Counted from the first letter of the stretch, positions 39,361 to 53,350 are shown. The stretch: 60,000 nucleotides of DNA from Liolophura sinensis (GCF_032854445.1 NC_088301.1:51635187-51695186), one strand, 5' to 3'. Numbers and translations: made by a program. Notes: generated by a model from the sequence alone, not told the origin.

Positions 39361-42138
39361 GTGCGTTTTGTTGGATGACAAAATAAAAACAAAACAGAAG
39401 TTACCCTTTTCTTATCGCCCTCGATGCGATCATCCCGGCTTGTAGTTACCGTCTGCATTTCTGATTATCCACAGTTAAAGAGTTTTGTCAATTACCGTAA
39501 CTTCGACAAGCTTTGAAGACCTGGCACTACCGTTCATCATCAGAGACTCAGTGCCTGCGAGGTAAACACATGTTGACTTTGGTTATGACGTATGAGTTAG
39601 TCTTCCTAATGCTTTCTTATCTGATGAACGCTCTACCAATAAAGCAATGGGATCTAATAGTGTGATGTAATTGTTTCTTGACTCACATCTGTAAAACGTA
39701 TTGCACATCTTTTATCACCTTAGCGAAAATGCAGACATTCTAACGCTACAGGGAGTAGATAATATATTATCCAGCATACAATCTCACAGGTACGTTTATC
39801 TGTGTAACGTTGTCGTCACTGAAAGCTAGGCCAAGGTAGCCAGCAGGAAAGCAATACCGGGTATTCTTTACACTGTTTTATTACTTTAGTTCACTTTCAT
39901 TTACAACTGAAAAGTAAATGTTTGATATGCCACATTCAGATAAAAAGCGGATAAATAACAGAGCAGTGACCTCAGCACACTGGAGAAAGCTTTATAATCT
40001 GCTACTCTTCGTGCAATTTCAATTTCTAATGCAGTAATATCCGCAATAATATGGACAGTTTGCCACAGGTTATAGTGGGCAGTGAAATATGACCTTCCAC
40101 ATTTGCGGGTAGAGCATCTACACAGGGCTATGCGGTAATTGTGATGCTGCGACCTCAAGGTACGTATTAAGGTACATAGTAACTGGCGGAAACAGCCCAG
40201 TGCCACACAGTTGCTGCGAAGGTAAATCCAGCTGTTATAGCGCTGTATCGGCGCAGGGAACATTTCTGTTCAGTATCAAACAGTAAGCGCGCATAAAAAA
40301 ACTTACACCAATAATCACATGGCCTAACTTTCAGGAGTTTCCTTTGAAATTATACACTTACATACTAGGGGCGTACATTTCTTAATCACACCGTTCGACA
40401 AAGTGACCACTGCAATAGTAAAAGCAAGCTGACATTCATCAGTAAAATTTGACAACTGTTTTCATCATTGTTAGCATAACTCTCCGCCTTCCCCACCGAC
40501 CATCCCAAGGACTTCTCAGGGGCACAAGCAATGTAATATCCTTAGCAACTTCCAAGCTATAAACTACTTTATTGTGGGCTGTATGCTACGTTTCCATCAG
40601 AGGTCCTATTGGATACATTAAGCTAAACTCTACTGTAGCTTCCACATCAAAGCCAAGCACTGAGCCAGTTGAGGGTGATGTGGAATATGACGAGCATTTA
40701 CAGCTAATTTATTACGACAGATGCTAAGCTGAACATAATTGTTAATGTTCCTACAATTTATTCTTTCCTCTCACTGTTATCAGAGGACTACATCTCTTTC
40801 CATCCGTCGGCCGTTAGAAAAGTTGTACAACGGAGAAGTATATCTGTTAAAAACAGCACAGAGTACAAACTCATCATAAGTACATATTGACGTTTTTAAT
40901 GTATCGCAGGACTAAGCTTTATTCTTTCTCAAAACATTTTAAAAAGTCTGTGTTGAGTCAAGACATGGAATCATGTAAAATCATGAAATGAAAGTGGAGA
41001 TGCGTAACAATTTGTTGCAATATTTAAGTAAATGATGAAACAAAAATTAATGAAAATAAATTGCGTGGATATTTTAAAGTGAAAATCTACTCCATCTAAT
41101 GGTACGTTGGTGTATTTGATAGGTGTTTGAGAGAATCTATTAAGCCTCAAGGCGGGAAATGGGGCAAGACACAAACGGAAGCCATGTGCTTGTTCCCAGT
41201 GTTGCATACATCGATCTTGGGCTGCTGGCAAATCAAATATCCGGCAATTCCAAGTCACGTAGCTTTGCATTCAAAAGAGCAAAAAGGGACAACAACACAG
41301 GGTGTAATAAACGGACGAGACTTGGTTAACTCACCATCCTGTAAATAAGCATACTTAGTAGTCCTTTGTAACGATTTTACCCGGTGAGCACTCAAATCCT
41401 CTGGAATACCTTGCCACCTCTCCCACTGCCTACGCACTGTACTTTACCGGAGCTGACATTTGAAGTCAATTATCGAAAAATATGCTAAAATATTTACCGA
41501 CCGTCGGTAGCAGCTAAACTTAGGCGGCTGTCTGTTCTGAATGCTCTGCTATCAAATGAACAAAGTAAAGGGCACGTGTAAAGAAGTTGTTCCTTTCACG
41601 TGTAGTCCTGTGATTTGACCACAGAGAGAGTGGCCTTTATTTGGCCAAAGTCGTTCTCTCTGTGTCTGTAAGCCTCTGGGGTTTACTGCACTTTATAATC
41701 CAGGGCATTGCTATACACTGTAAGACTACGGCCATCTTTGGTACACATCGATGTGTGACCAGTTGCGAGCGTTATAGAGGAGGATGTGGCTAGATGGAAT
41801 CCAGCCATCGGTTTGAGTTCAAAACACAGTGCATATTCCGACAGAGGGAAAAGGCTACTATATAACAGATGCTGCGGACTGGCAACTGCCGCTTCCGCTT
41901 TTGCCTAAGTGATCATATTGACATAAACACTGTCTTTTTCAAGGCATGTAAGCCAAAAAAAAAAACAAAAAAAAAACGCGGTATCTAACTTGAGCATCAC
42001 GCTGGCGCTCGCACCTGAATGCGAGGAAATAGTGAGTTGAAACATGTCTATAAGTACAAGTCATTATATACAGCCTCAGTGAAGCATAGTTTATGGTTGC
42101 CTTTAAAACAAGCTACTTCTCCTTACTGTGCAGCTCAC
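39361..42138. other. No gene recognised
   Basis: Longest frame is 120 codons on the minus strand (39901-40263), without domain-like sequence. Nested hairpins occur at 41574-41663 (CACGTG...CACGTG and CACAGAGAGA...TCTCTCTGTG) of unknown meaning. No supported exon. Confidence 0.4.
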
Positions 42139-42338
42139 CTCGCAACACCCTGTGTGCTTGTAATCCGACGTTTGTAGAGTGAAGGAAATGTGTAGGTTAT
42201 ATGCGTTACCATCGGGATTATAATCTGTAGGTATATGGTTGGTTTCATGCAGGGTATGGTGTCCTACAACAAAGACTTTCGTGGCGTCGTCAGCTGTTCT
42301 TGAAAGCCAGATAAAGTTGGTGAACATGAGCGTACCGG
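42139..42338 (-). CDS. Candidate exon, Ig-like extracellular domain
   Basis: A strong acceptor (CACAGCTGTTCTTACAG) and strong donor (GCGAG|GTGAGC) bracket 200 nt open in one frame; phase 1 in, as is usual for Ig modules, phase 0 out. The peptide includes FIWLSRTADDATKVFVVG, YNPDGNAYNLHISFTLQ and SDYKHTGCCE, resembling the later strands of an Ig V-type fold with the D-x-G-x-C signal altered. It may belong to the same minus-strand gene as the exon at 59261-59520. No membrane segment has been found for it. Confidence 0.4.
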
Positions 42339-42677
42339 CTGTAAGAACAGCTGTGGGAAGCAACAGTATGTAATGACACCCGTAATAAATAAAGAAAGGT
42401 ACATGATCGATACGGACGTACGCATAGATCAGGTATTGTCATAATAAATTCAGTTTCTTCAATATTCATGGTATGTGAGTTGACAAGGAATTTAATAACT
42501 ACGCAGACGGTATACATAATGAGTAAACCTGGCCTCATTTTCTACCCAATTCTAGATTAGGCACCGTTTACACTCAGTATAACACAGTAAAATGGCTCAC
42601 TCACACGGGAGAGTAATAGATTAGTCTGGTTTATTTCAACTGCATTAGATTCGATCATGCGTGAGGTTACCGTGACA

Positions 42678-43037
42678 TTACACATTTTTGAACATACTAA
42701 TTATAACAGGATATTCAGGATACTTTAAATTATCCCAATCATTTAAATCTACGTTTAGATTTATTCTCTTAATTACAAAACATAGATACCCATAATGTAC
42801 ACAGTCGTGTGCACACAATTCTGGCACATTTGACTTCTCCTGAGTACCGGAAAGGAAAAACCTCACGCTGAGAGATGACATTGTATTGCTTAGTTCATAC
42901 AAACCTAACGAAATATTAAAATCTGGCAATATACAATCACTTACTTCTCTCCTATAAGATCTTTTGAACCAGGTATTAGGCCTACCAGCTGATGTCACTT
43001 GCCGTCCATCGATGAAGAGCATAGGATATAAATTCAC
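42678..43037 (-). other. Open frame with Ig-like pattern, boundaries unclear
   Basis: A 119-codon frame containing PMLFIDGRQVTSAGRPNTWF and LPDFNISLGLYELSN. It aligns by eye with KVFVVGHHTLHETNH of the exon at 42139 and HVLVRGHPVVTGTHY of the exon at 59261. A strong donor-like GAA|GTAAGTGA lies inside it near 42945, and no good acceptor was found, so it could be a partial exon or chance. Confidence 0.25.
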
Positions 43038-43261
43038 AAGAGACGGACTTACGGACTCAAACTTCGTCTTACTACTCAGCCATCATTTATTTTGTGTGAC
43101 TATACTTATGCAGAGGTTTAGTACAGAAGTAGTGCTATTTCGTCTATTGCTAGCAGAACTATCAAAATACAGTTCTGTATTTTCTCTCCTGAAATTCCGT
43201 GCCTGGAAAAAGCTGGATTTATGGAGCCGGTATGTTATTATCGAAGACAAATACCGTTGAT

Positions 43262-44564
43262 ATACAATGCGTTTGAGGCATCTGCCGTGAATTATTCTTT
43301 AAATAATGAATAAAAATATACCTCTTCAACGAAGTAAGGTGTGTGTGGGAGGGGGAGGGGGGTTATTATTGAGTCACCCTGTCTGTTCGTTTGTCTGTCC
43401 AGCTGTGCATCTGTAGACACGATTTTGCACATGCATATCCTCCCAGACTGAACCCTACTATAAATCTGTCATCTGATCTTAAGTTTGATGGCAATCGGGT
43501 GATTATTTTTCATAATTATCGTCATATAGGACGTAATAGTGCTTTTACATGTATTCTGTCCATGCAACTCTTCCTAAAGTAATAAACCTATTACCATGAA
43601 ACACAGTTTACATCTTCCCTATCATCAGTAATGCAAGTAATGCACACCACGACTGGCACATGAAACAGTCTATATGAAGCCCAAGTAAGCCACATGACAT
43701 CGTGCCATTCTTTTTAAGGTTATCTTAGTTTCCCTTCTTTTATTTTTGGAAATGTTGGGGAGTATTTTGGACATCAGAGTTCGATATTACGGTTGATAAA
43801 TTTAGATTTGATGTGCCGGTTTCTGATTAGTAAATTTTAATCTTATGCAGTCTTATTCAGGCATTAATTTTTCTTAAGCCATGGCGACAGAGTGTTTAAT
43901 TTGTTACTTTTCAAGTATGTATATGAACAGTTAAAATAAACTCTGAGGTATCTGACAAGAGCCAGATTTCACTTGTTAGCCTTCACTGCTGTAGGTTTAC
44001 TATCCATGCTCTAATCTTTTGTATTACTCCGGATTTATATAATCCAGTTTTCATGCAGTACACCGTTGAACCGTTGAGGACCGCATGCAGAGGTGTGAGC
44101 GTACCAAGTTCTAGAGTGATATAGTAAATGTAAACGATTCAGATCGGTCAATGTGGAAACAATTCTGGAATTATATATGACCAAATGGATCTCTGAACTA
44201 TCATTCCTTATATGCATATTAGGTACACATGTATGGTCTTAAAGCGCCCATGGATTCCAGAGTTTAATAATTAATTTGCAAAGCGACTGTGTACTCAGCG
44301 CATGTTCAAAGTGGCTGTGTAAAATATTGTTGTGCCTTAGGCTTAAGATGCTGTACTCATTTCTGCATTACACAGGCTATATATTCCTCTACTTACATAG
44401 GTATAAGCGGAGTTATTGCTCTCTTGTCTACAGAAGACATCTTCAAATATGGTTGCGCTGACCTACGACTATCGTATTATGTACAAACTATTTCATACCC
44501 ATTTCCTAGTGGCTAAAGTTTTACTGAAAATTGCGCTGTGAATTCAAGTTAAGCTGGTGCTAGC
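43262..44564. other. No gene recognised
   Basis: G-rich tract near 43346-43361 (GGGAGGGGGAGGGGGG) and otherwise featureless AT-rich DNA. Confidence 0.4.
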
Positions 44565-44732
44565 TTAGCCCCCGGCCCTATGTGGGAAGGTCTGGCATCA
44601 AACAGCAGATGGTCGTGGATTTCCCCCAGGCTCTCCCCAGTTTCTTTCCAACATAATGCTGGCCGCCATTGTATAAGTGAAATATTTTTGAGTACGGCGT
44701 AAAACACCAATCAATTAAATAAATAAGTAATT
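44565..44732 (+). mobile_element. SINE, mollusc-type 3' domain (best copy)
   Basis: Contains CCCCAGGCTCTCCCCAGTTT, AATGCTGGCCGCCATTGTAT, AAGTGAAATATTTTTGAGTA, CGGCGTAAAACACCAATCA and a tail of AAATAAATAAGT. The same element is present in reverse orientation at 5935-6120 and 10614-10747. Confidence 0.8.
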
Positions 44733-46652
44733 TTACTGAAAATTGAGTTTATGCACAGTTTCACGAACCGATGACATGCGTAGGAGCTTATAATGGTGTT
44801 GTACAGCCACTTTGCTGAAGCCCAAAACCGTAGTGTTATGGTTTGATTAATGGATGGCAGGAAGTTGCAGCACTTGTGTTGACACAGACGTGATCACCTC
44901 CAGGAATTATTTGCAGCCGTATTGAAGCACAGAGGAGATTAGAATTGGATGGAGATAGGCGCTGGAGAGGCTGAATTGCCAACAGCCGTAGACATTAACT
45001 GTAAACAACTAGAGAGCACATGATCCGGCCGTTACATGTTGATGTATCATAAACAATATTACCATCGCTGGCATAGACGAAAGGCCATTGACAAAAAACA
45101 CAGACATTTCGTGGTTACTATGTACACGCGAAATTAATCAAGTGCCATAGTGAGATTATTCTCGCCATTTCAGAAACTGTTATTGAATTCATCATATTAT
45201 GTCTCACCTTGGTGCCCGGTGTGCTATAAATAAATGGACTTTTTCTCCACTGATAGGAAATCGATGCCTATAAATGCAGTTTCTTTAGCAATGCATTTCC
45301 TCATTGTCAAAGCTAATTGACCAGAAAGATTGTGACTACGACGGTTTGATTCTTCCCATTATATCTTCATATAAAGTTAAACTTGCATTTCTGACATCGA
45401 AGACCTTCACATTGTTCCCAAAAATCCATCGATACCTCAGACAATTAAACAAGCATATTATCCTGGATCTAGCCTGTTAACCTGTGAAAGTGTTTCAGTG
45501 TGTGAATTATTCTCATCTGTAAATGCGACCCATGCACACTAGTGGATACATTTGTAATCCTGTTGAATGTGTAAAATAGACCGTCAAGATCATGACCCAT
45601 CTGACCATAATGACTCGAATTCAACAACAATGTACATATAGCATTGTAACATACATGCATATACAGAAATGTTGCATACCATTACTTGACCGGATTAATT
45701 CGTCCCATTATACCTGCATACAAAATTAAACCTACATTTCTGACCTTGAACACATTTGCGTTGTTCCTAAAAATCCATCCATGATGTGAGTGTGAATTCT
45801 TTTGTGAATGTCATTTCCATTCGGTGAAGCTCTATATCGTTCAATGAATAACACTGGTTTTAAGGAACAAATCTCTTTCAACACATAGACCATTCTTTGA
45901 CCAATTTTCAAAACAACGTTAAAATTAGAACGCATTTATGCACAGAGATGGATCCAACAAGATTTAGTGAATATGGAAAAATGCATGGAATGTTCTAGGA
46001 AAATCAATGAAATCAGTATCCAACTCGTGTATCATGCAAATTCATCAGTTGTCGTGAGTCAAAATGTTTACTTCATTTGCGTTTTCGATTTCAACAGAGA
46101 TCAAACACAAAGATGTAATAGTGATGCAGTCAGCAATGTTCACTGACAACAGATAGACGGTCGATGTTCTAATAACCAAACTTCCAGAACACGACATGTG
46201 GTCCCAGTGAGGTCTAATGATCATCTTAAATGAAGTCAGAATATCACTTAGATTGAAGCGTGATGTTCGAAGTGGATGTCAGAGGATCGTTGATATTTTA
46301 GACTTATATGTAGTTTACAATAATTGAAGTATGAAGATAATAAATGAATCTGTTCTACAAATAGTAAAGCTTTAAACGAACATGGTATTTTTTATATTAT
46401 TTTTATCCATCGGGTTAAAACACATAGTTTACATTTATCTCTGAAAGAATCATGATATTAATAATCTACGAGACATTCTGTGAATGCTACCAAAAAAATA
46501 AACGGTAAACTTAAACAGCTTCTGCTTAAATGAAACAGTTATCAAACAATGATGTCATTATTATAAGGAGTTCGCAGAGAAGCAGTAATCCTGGTGGATT
46601 ACTTTGCGTGCATTTTAGCGTAAGTCTTCATATATCATGACATAATAGTTTA
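44733..46652. other. No gene recognised
   Basis: AT-rich. A weak direct similarity between about 45350-45440 and 45690-45790 (CGAAGACCTTCACATTGTTC-like and AAAAATCCATC blocks) suggests an old duplication. No exon supported. Confidence 0.35.
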
Positions 46653-46944
46653 GTGGTACGTCTCAAAGTTTTATGGCGACTACAGTCGATTAGAACAGAC
46701 TACTCAGCAGACGTTATTTACACCTTTGTCGGATACAGCCTTGCCAGTCATCCTCACCGAGGGAAAAGCAGCCAGAGAATTATTCGCTGTACCAATGTAT
46801 AGGCCACAGACAGCTGCTGACAGGTATTCTGAAAACGTGACATTTTGGCACGTGAGCTTTGATGCCCCAAACAACAAGGATAAAGTTACCTTAGCACAGG
46901 TGGCCATCTTCGCGAACGTTTTCCTCAATTTCGCATTTTGTTAG
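46653..46944 (+). CDS. Candidate terminal exon, unknown protein
   Basis: An AG at 46652 overlaps an in-frame stop and is followed by a frame of about 96 codons ending with TAG at 46944. AATAAA follows about 20 nt later (about 46964). The peptide includes KFYGDYSRLEQTTQQTLFTP, DTALPVILTEGKAARELFA and ENVTFWHVSFDAPNN. No family is recognised and the acceptor's pyrimidine tract is weak. A 74-codon frame also exists on the minus strand, so direction is not certain. Confidence 0.3.
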
Positions 46945-47131
46945 GAGTCTAACGAAGCGAATAATAAACTTGAAAAGAAGGAGATTGTGTGCCATACTCA
47001 TTCAGACCATAAATAATGCTCAACCTGAGCTAAAAGAGCATACCACTGGATTAGCGTTGTTCAAGCAATGCTTTTAGGGGGGTTGCTAAATCGTGAACTA
47101 TGAAGCCGTTATTACGTATACGTTATTTTAT

Positions 47132-47329
47132 TCACCCCAATCTGTTTTTAATGGTGTAGGATATATGCACAGTTAATATGCCATGCCGTGAGCAGACTCC
47201 GTCTGACAGGAAGAGTTGAAGAGCATACTTGGCGTCAATGGGTACACTGTGATTCTGAGAGCTATAAACTGTAAACATGATGCCGTCTACATATCGTCCA
47301 TGTACAATTCCTGTCTTCAGTTTCTTCAA
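47132..47329 (-). other. Unassigned open frame
   Basis: A 65-codon frame with FTVYSSQNHSVPIDAKYALQ and HGILTVHISYTIKN, which has beta-strand-like alternation. The plus strand is also open (47277-47465, followed by AATAAA; and 47479-47754). This 1-kb patch is richer in open frames than its surroundings but no splice model works. Confidence 0.15.
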
Positions 47330-47799
47330 GGTTCTCCCAGATCAGTCAGAGGTAGTCAGGCGATCTAAGCTAAAGGTCACTCGCTCTTCGTATTATCTGG
47401 GTAACATGCATTTTAACCGGCATTCCAGGCCATTTGTGACTCTAACAAGTATGTTGTGCCCTTGAGTAAATAAACTACATGGGCATCCATCGTGTCTCTG
47501 ATAAAGTTTACCGACGTCTTGTTTACAATAGTTCACTGACCCCGAGACTAGAAATCTTCCGTAAACATCAAGAAAAACTGTTTATCATGGTCATCCCCCT
47601 GCTTCTGTTTAGCATAACCAAGGACATTCATAAATTCGCACTTTTTATGAGGCGCTCGGAGAAAACTGATGTCAAGTGTGTTTTAGCCTGTGCAGATTTA
47701 TATGAAATACAGAAACAAACGTGTGGCAAAAGTAGCTATATATATACATCATAAGAAGTTGCACTTTAATTGTGTTATAATTTATGTCTGGTACTAAAC

Positions 47800-50700
47800 A
47801 GCTGGCAGAGCATGGTCCATTGACATTTTACATCATTCAGAATTCCTACCTTAATTGAGCACTCTCCGTGTTATAGGGGTCAGTTGAAATGAGAAATTAA
47901 CCATCACGCATATAGAATGTCAAAAAGACAACCGGAATAGATATCGACGGAGCAACACTGTAAATCAGTTAACAGAGCACTATTTAACAGAACATAGTGT
48001 CAAAGATGCATGCGGTTAAATATGAGGAGCTTGGTTGGTTTCTCTAGAAATAATTGCTACTTGTTGTCAGTTACTATTAACCATATGCGTTATACAAGCT
48101 AAGGGGTAAATGTACTAGAAAATAGTCTATACAACTGAAGGGTAGCTTCTTCCATGCAGTATATGTCAATTTCGTATTATACGCTGTACATCTGGAATAA
48201 ACCAAATGTGGTCATTACTGTGACCATTTTTCAAGCAGACACATTAATTGAAATAGAGAAAGTGCACTTAAATCGAAGTAGGTGTGTGAAACGGTTCCGC
48301 TACTCTCTAGGGCTCTAGTCTTGATTGATATAATTGTGATAAAAAATAGTTATACAGTTGATATATACAGGTTCAAGACGCAAAGAAGGTAAAGTACTTG
48401 ATAATTGCATGGTCAAACCTGTGGACACGGGAATCATAAAAGATTCCACCTTTTAAAATCTATTCGCTAAATCTTACTAAAAACTTTGCCAGAGAGAAGC
48501 TCGTGGAGACAAGTTAGTAAGCACAAGGACATATTTTGAATCTATAAGCGTCAAGTCCAAGAATCGTATAATACTCCTGCACCAAGGGGCATTCCAAGTC
48601 GATAATCGAGGTCAAAGCCGTTTTGTATAAGGTAGTCCATAATTCTGACCGTCTTTATTTGTATTTGGACACATTTTCTGCATTGCTCCATTTCAAATAA
48701 TTCTCACCTAAGGAGTCTTTTGCTTCGTTGTGAAAGCCACTAAGATGGAGTAAACACTTGCAAACTGGCCCTTCAGTTATTGACCCAGAAAGTGAAAGTT
48801 TTCAACCGACCAATGTGGATGCTAGTTATGAGACTTACACTTACATAGTTTACTATAAAAAATGTCAGCTTTGTCAGAGTTTTACTTTGTACTGATGTAT
48901 TTGGGAAAGAGCACACGCTACCTATCGGTATGCTTCAATGATACAATCGAAGGACACCTGTAGAGTTATCGGGCACACCTCGCAAAGATGTTTGCAACAA
49001 AATCGCACAAAGAATTGATTGCCTTTCGGACATTATGTCCAAATGTTAGACTAAGTGTGTTTTTTATATTTACGCAAAGTTTAGAGGGGAGTAAGCATTT
49101 AAGCATATTAAGCATTTGAAAAGTGACTGTTGTTATTTTATTAAAATGTGAATAGGACATCATGTCGTTCACTTAACACTCACTCATGTCATGTCATGCA
49201 GACAATTGATCGAATATATGTAATAATATAATCGATGGTGGATCAGCTATTGGTAAAAGAAATATTATTTGTAAATGTTAACTTTTATCATCAGTGTAAT
49301 TATTTTGTTGTGAGTTATTTATCGCTATAGACTCATGTTTCATGTCGAATACAAAGTCATGTAGAGTGTGAATGATATCTATAAACTTACGTTTTGTTTG
49401 AATATAGACGTTATATATTACTAATATAAACAGTAAGAAATACTAGTAACCGGATATTAAAGTGCAAGGGCGTGCTTGAGACGTTTTTTAGATGTGATCG
49501 AAGCACTATAAGTAACACATTTCATTAAGGACGTCCCAGTCAACAAACCATCAGAGGGATTTGACAGAGTGGGTGTGGGTTCCGCAGGTCACTGAGTATT
49601 TATAATAAACCTAGACTTGATAGTTTGAACACGTTAAGTAAACTGGCCTTTTAAAATCAATTTCGGTCAATAATCTGCCATAATTATTAGTGTTTCATAA
49701 ATGAAGGGAAATAACTCCATTTACGAAAATGGCATGTGCTATAGACAGCTGAAAGCTTTATAATCAGAACATTGCCGCCACAGTTAAAGAGAATAATTTG
49801 CATGGTGTACAAATTGAAACGATAGGTCTCTCAGTATTCCCAATTTGTGCTTATCTTGACGTTGATTTCTATTAATTTAGTCGGCAGAAAGAATGAAACT
49901 CACAAACTGCTGACAATTAGTATTTTAATATCAGTATTTATGAAAACATGTATGTTCAAACACGACATACACATGCGTGATCAATGAGAGCAGAATTGAT
50001 ACGATTCTGAAAAAATCTTAATTCGTAAACTTAAGACATGAAGTGTTCACAGATACAATAAAACGACGTATAATTCATGCTGTATATGCACAGCACAAGT
50101 GGATGTTGTTCGCCTTTAATTGCAGGTATATTTAATGTCCTTGTTGAAAAGGCGCTAAGCAAATCTTTACACAAAGGCGTCAACCTGACAATACTTTAGT
50201 AGACATATGTACATACAGCACTTTGAATCCAAAATAAAAAGGAAGGAGGATTTGCTAGATAAACTTTCTTCTTGAGATGACCCATTCACAAGGACACTCC
50301 CAATGGTGTTGTCAATAAAGGCCACCTCTTTCATGTTACGGCCTAGAGTGTGTCCGTATCAGTTGCCACAACTTCTCAGAATAAACTAGACAAAAACAGA
50401 GGTACGCTTTAAATTGGCTTTTTATTTTCGGTCCCATATTTATTTCTAACCTATTGGCGCACATCCAAAACTGATTGTTGATGAATTCTAGCTATGTTTG
50501 CCTAACACGGAATATTTGGAATGCATTTACAGATAAATGAAAGACAGACCAAGGGCTGCGATAGAGTGGAAGATACACTTTGCTGTGTACACAGGGACCT
50601 ACACGTGGTTCCTTAAGTGCGTCGCAATTAGCGGCCCTCAGAGTTATAAGAACTTATCTTGGAAATAGCTAGAGTGGGTGCGTTACGGTGGTGTATCACC

Positions 50701-52044
50701 ACCGAGCGGTAATACTGTCTCATTTCGAATAGTGGCAAAATCTTGCGATCATGTCCGGTCCTGTCCTGATACGATCCTGACTGGCACTACCTGATGCCCG
50801 AGGCCTGTTTTCCCGTGCAGTATCAGTACATCAGAAAGGAAAGGATACGTAAATGCAGCTTCCTGAACTTGCCGGGGAACACCCAGAAGTTGCCATCTTA
50901 ACGCAATACCAGATGAAGTCGTTCACATAGTTATCATAATACAAGCCCAGTGCTTGAAACTTCAACATCTGCAATATTACACATTCGTATCATTAAATAT
51001 GCCTGAACCTATTTGCAAACGTGACTTATTAAACGAGAGTAGCATGTAATAAAGACTAACACTGTCATATGCTCAGGTTCTGTTACAACAAATATCAACG
51101 CAGTAATATCAACGTACTACTTAATGTCGACTGGACACCATAATATTCTTTTGCCTGTTTACCCATCGGAAGAGTTCTCAAAGCGTCACCTGGGTTGTCA
51201 GCTTACAGGCGGGAGGGAACATGTGTCCACTTTAATGTTTTACAAGCAATTATATGATATTTCTTTGTATCTTGAAAGCCCCACCTGACGGGTGTCACGA
51301 AGCGCACTCTATTCACTTAGAACATACTGTGATATTTTACTTTCTCCGGTCACTGTTTTCTTTTTTGGTATGCCTAATTTACATTATTCCATATGCCTTT
51401 GTGACACATGCTCGTGTGTAAATTATTCATAAATACCGATGAATATAAATTGTTCCAGGAATATTTTTGATAACTTATGATAATTCTGACTCTTGTAATC
51501 TGTTTGAAACAAAGTCTAATCTTGAGCGCTTCCGTTTTATGAAACAGGTTATTGCCATCATGAATGATGAATTGGCTTCTTGGCTTATCTGTAGCCACAG
51601 ATCACCTACCCATCATTTAATTTGATTTCGACGTAACGGACAGCAGTCTGTTGGGCTTATTTAGTAAAATGATTCTCACTACATTGATTGTAGCACATAC
51701 ATGTAGTTTTTGAACTATGCCGTCAAGCGATTAACTTTAGGAGACCATGTATTCAATTTATGAATTGATAAAGAATAATCCTATTTTTAAAGGTCTTTAT
51801 CTCAGTATTCCATGGTGAATCTCACAAACAAAACTATGTCCTGTGGAATGCAATGAATCTTGAATATGAATCTTGAATATATCTTGAATACTATACATAT
51901 ATGATTATTTGCTCCTATCATGAATTCCAAGTAAAGATAGAGGCTCAGCAAAAATCCCCAAACCGATGCAACCACTTGTGATATTAAGACGGCATTCTTT
52001 CAGCAGGCCTGTAGCGTTAAGTATACCTGTCGAAATCATGAAAA
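47800..52044. other. No gene recognised
   Basis: Over 4 kb of AT-rich DNA with short frames only. A few short direct repeats (for example TGAATCTTGAATATGAATCT near 51856). Nothing else supported. Confidence 0.4.
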
Positions 52045-52084
52045 AGCGTTCCCAGTATGTACATATATACATACTGGGAACGCT
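52045..52084. repeat. Perfect inverted repeat, 17-bp arms
   Basis: Arms AGCGTTCCCAGTATGTA and TACATACTGGGAACGCT are exact reverse complements with a 6-nt loop, forming a stable hairpin or cruciform. Confidence 0.95.
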
Positions 52085-52574
52085 CTTGAACGAATTTATC
52101 TTTGAACTGGGAACGAATTTGTCTTAGACGCCTAAAAACACCTGAAAGAATGAAACCTGTAAGAAATAATTATAGAAATACTAAATGAAGCCAGGGACAT
52201 ACAAGACAAAATCATCCAAACCAGTTCTTGGGAGAAGGCACGCAATATTTTAGACATAATATCCAGGTCAAATTTCAAACTCCTAGTCGATGAAAAATAT
52301 CCAGGTGGATGTTAAACATAGGTACATGAATATCAGTCACACGTTGGTTGCAAATGTTCATTAATGCACCATGCTGATGTAACATTGAATCGTGTCAGTG
52401 AACAACGCATCGTTCTGTGATTGGCAATTGAAGTGTTCGAATAATATTTCAGGCCATCAACAGGTAAAACAATATCCTAGGTCAAATTGTCAATGAACAT
52501 TGTCTTTGAGAAAAGATTTGAATGTATGCCCATTACACTGTTATTGTGGCTATTCAAATAAAGGCAGTGGTGAT

Positions 52575-52690
52575 ATTAAAACTACGCTATGTTTATGTTA
52601 CCCCTAGGCCCGGATAAGCCGAATGAGATACAATTAATAATTGTAATATTAAACTGCGCTATGTTTATATTAGATCCGGGTAAGCCGAAT
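52575..52690. repeat. Tandem duplication, about 70 bp
   Basis: Two copies of ACTACGCTATGTTTATGTTA followed by CCCGGATAAGCCGAATGAGA, the second slightly changed. Confidence 0.75.
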
Positions 52691-53024
52691 TAGATACATA
52701 CCTACAAAACATGGCGCAAAAGATCTTTCTCCAGTTAGAGAAAATTTAAATGGATCTAATCGCCAAGTACGACATTCGTATACCATTCATAAAACATAAA
52801 GGGGGGTTCCAACTCGATAATTTCCAAGCCGACGTAAAATACCAGTTTCCAAAGGAATATGTAAGACGTAATATATATAAATACTAAATAAAGCCGATGA
52901 CATGTAAGTTTTTGCATGTAGACATTCTGGTCATGACATCCAAATCAAATTCCAATCTCGTATTCCGTGAATGAAAGTCCTTCGGGCTTTGGTACAAATG
53001 ATTATATAAAAGTGTTCAATATAA

Positions 53025-53350
53025 AAGACAACAGCGAAGAGGGTAAAATGCCAGTTGTGAGGACAGTGTGATAGTTGACACATGGTGGTCAAATGTAACT
53101 GGTGACGGTGCCCTGTCAATTTACTTCAGTCAGAGTTTTGTGTTAACTGTTTATGTAAATACTTAGAAAGTAGCATTATATATACGCCCAATACCACCGC
53201 GGTGTATGCAGAATTAGGTAAAAAAAAACAGTGATATTACTGGCAAATATAGACGTCGCTTGTCTAGAATTACTCAAAATGTATAGTGTTGTCATGATAC
53301 CTAATGTACATTCACATCAGAAAAAGCAATTACCAGCCCTCAGGGATGCT
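53025..53350 (+). repeat. Dispersed ACCAG repeat family, tandem copy 1
   Basis: Ordered family blocks: GGACAGTGTGATAGTTGACA, AACTGGTGACGGTGCCCTGT, TATGTAAATACTTAGAAAGT, TAGACGTCGCTTGTCTAGAA, TTACTCAAAA and CAGGGATGCTCAGTCCACCA. A second copy starts about 370 bp later. Confidence 0.75.

Noticed and set aside
39901-40263. A 120-codon minus-strand frame.
   Set aside because: No domain-like sequence, no splice sites of quality and no repeat evidence; consistent with chance.
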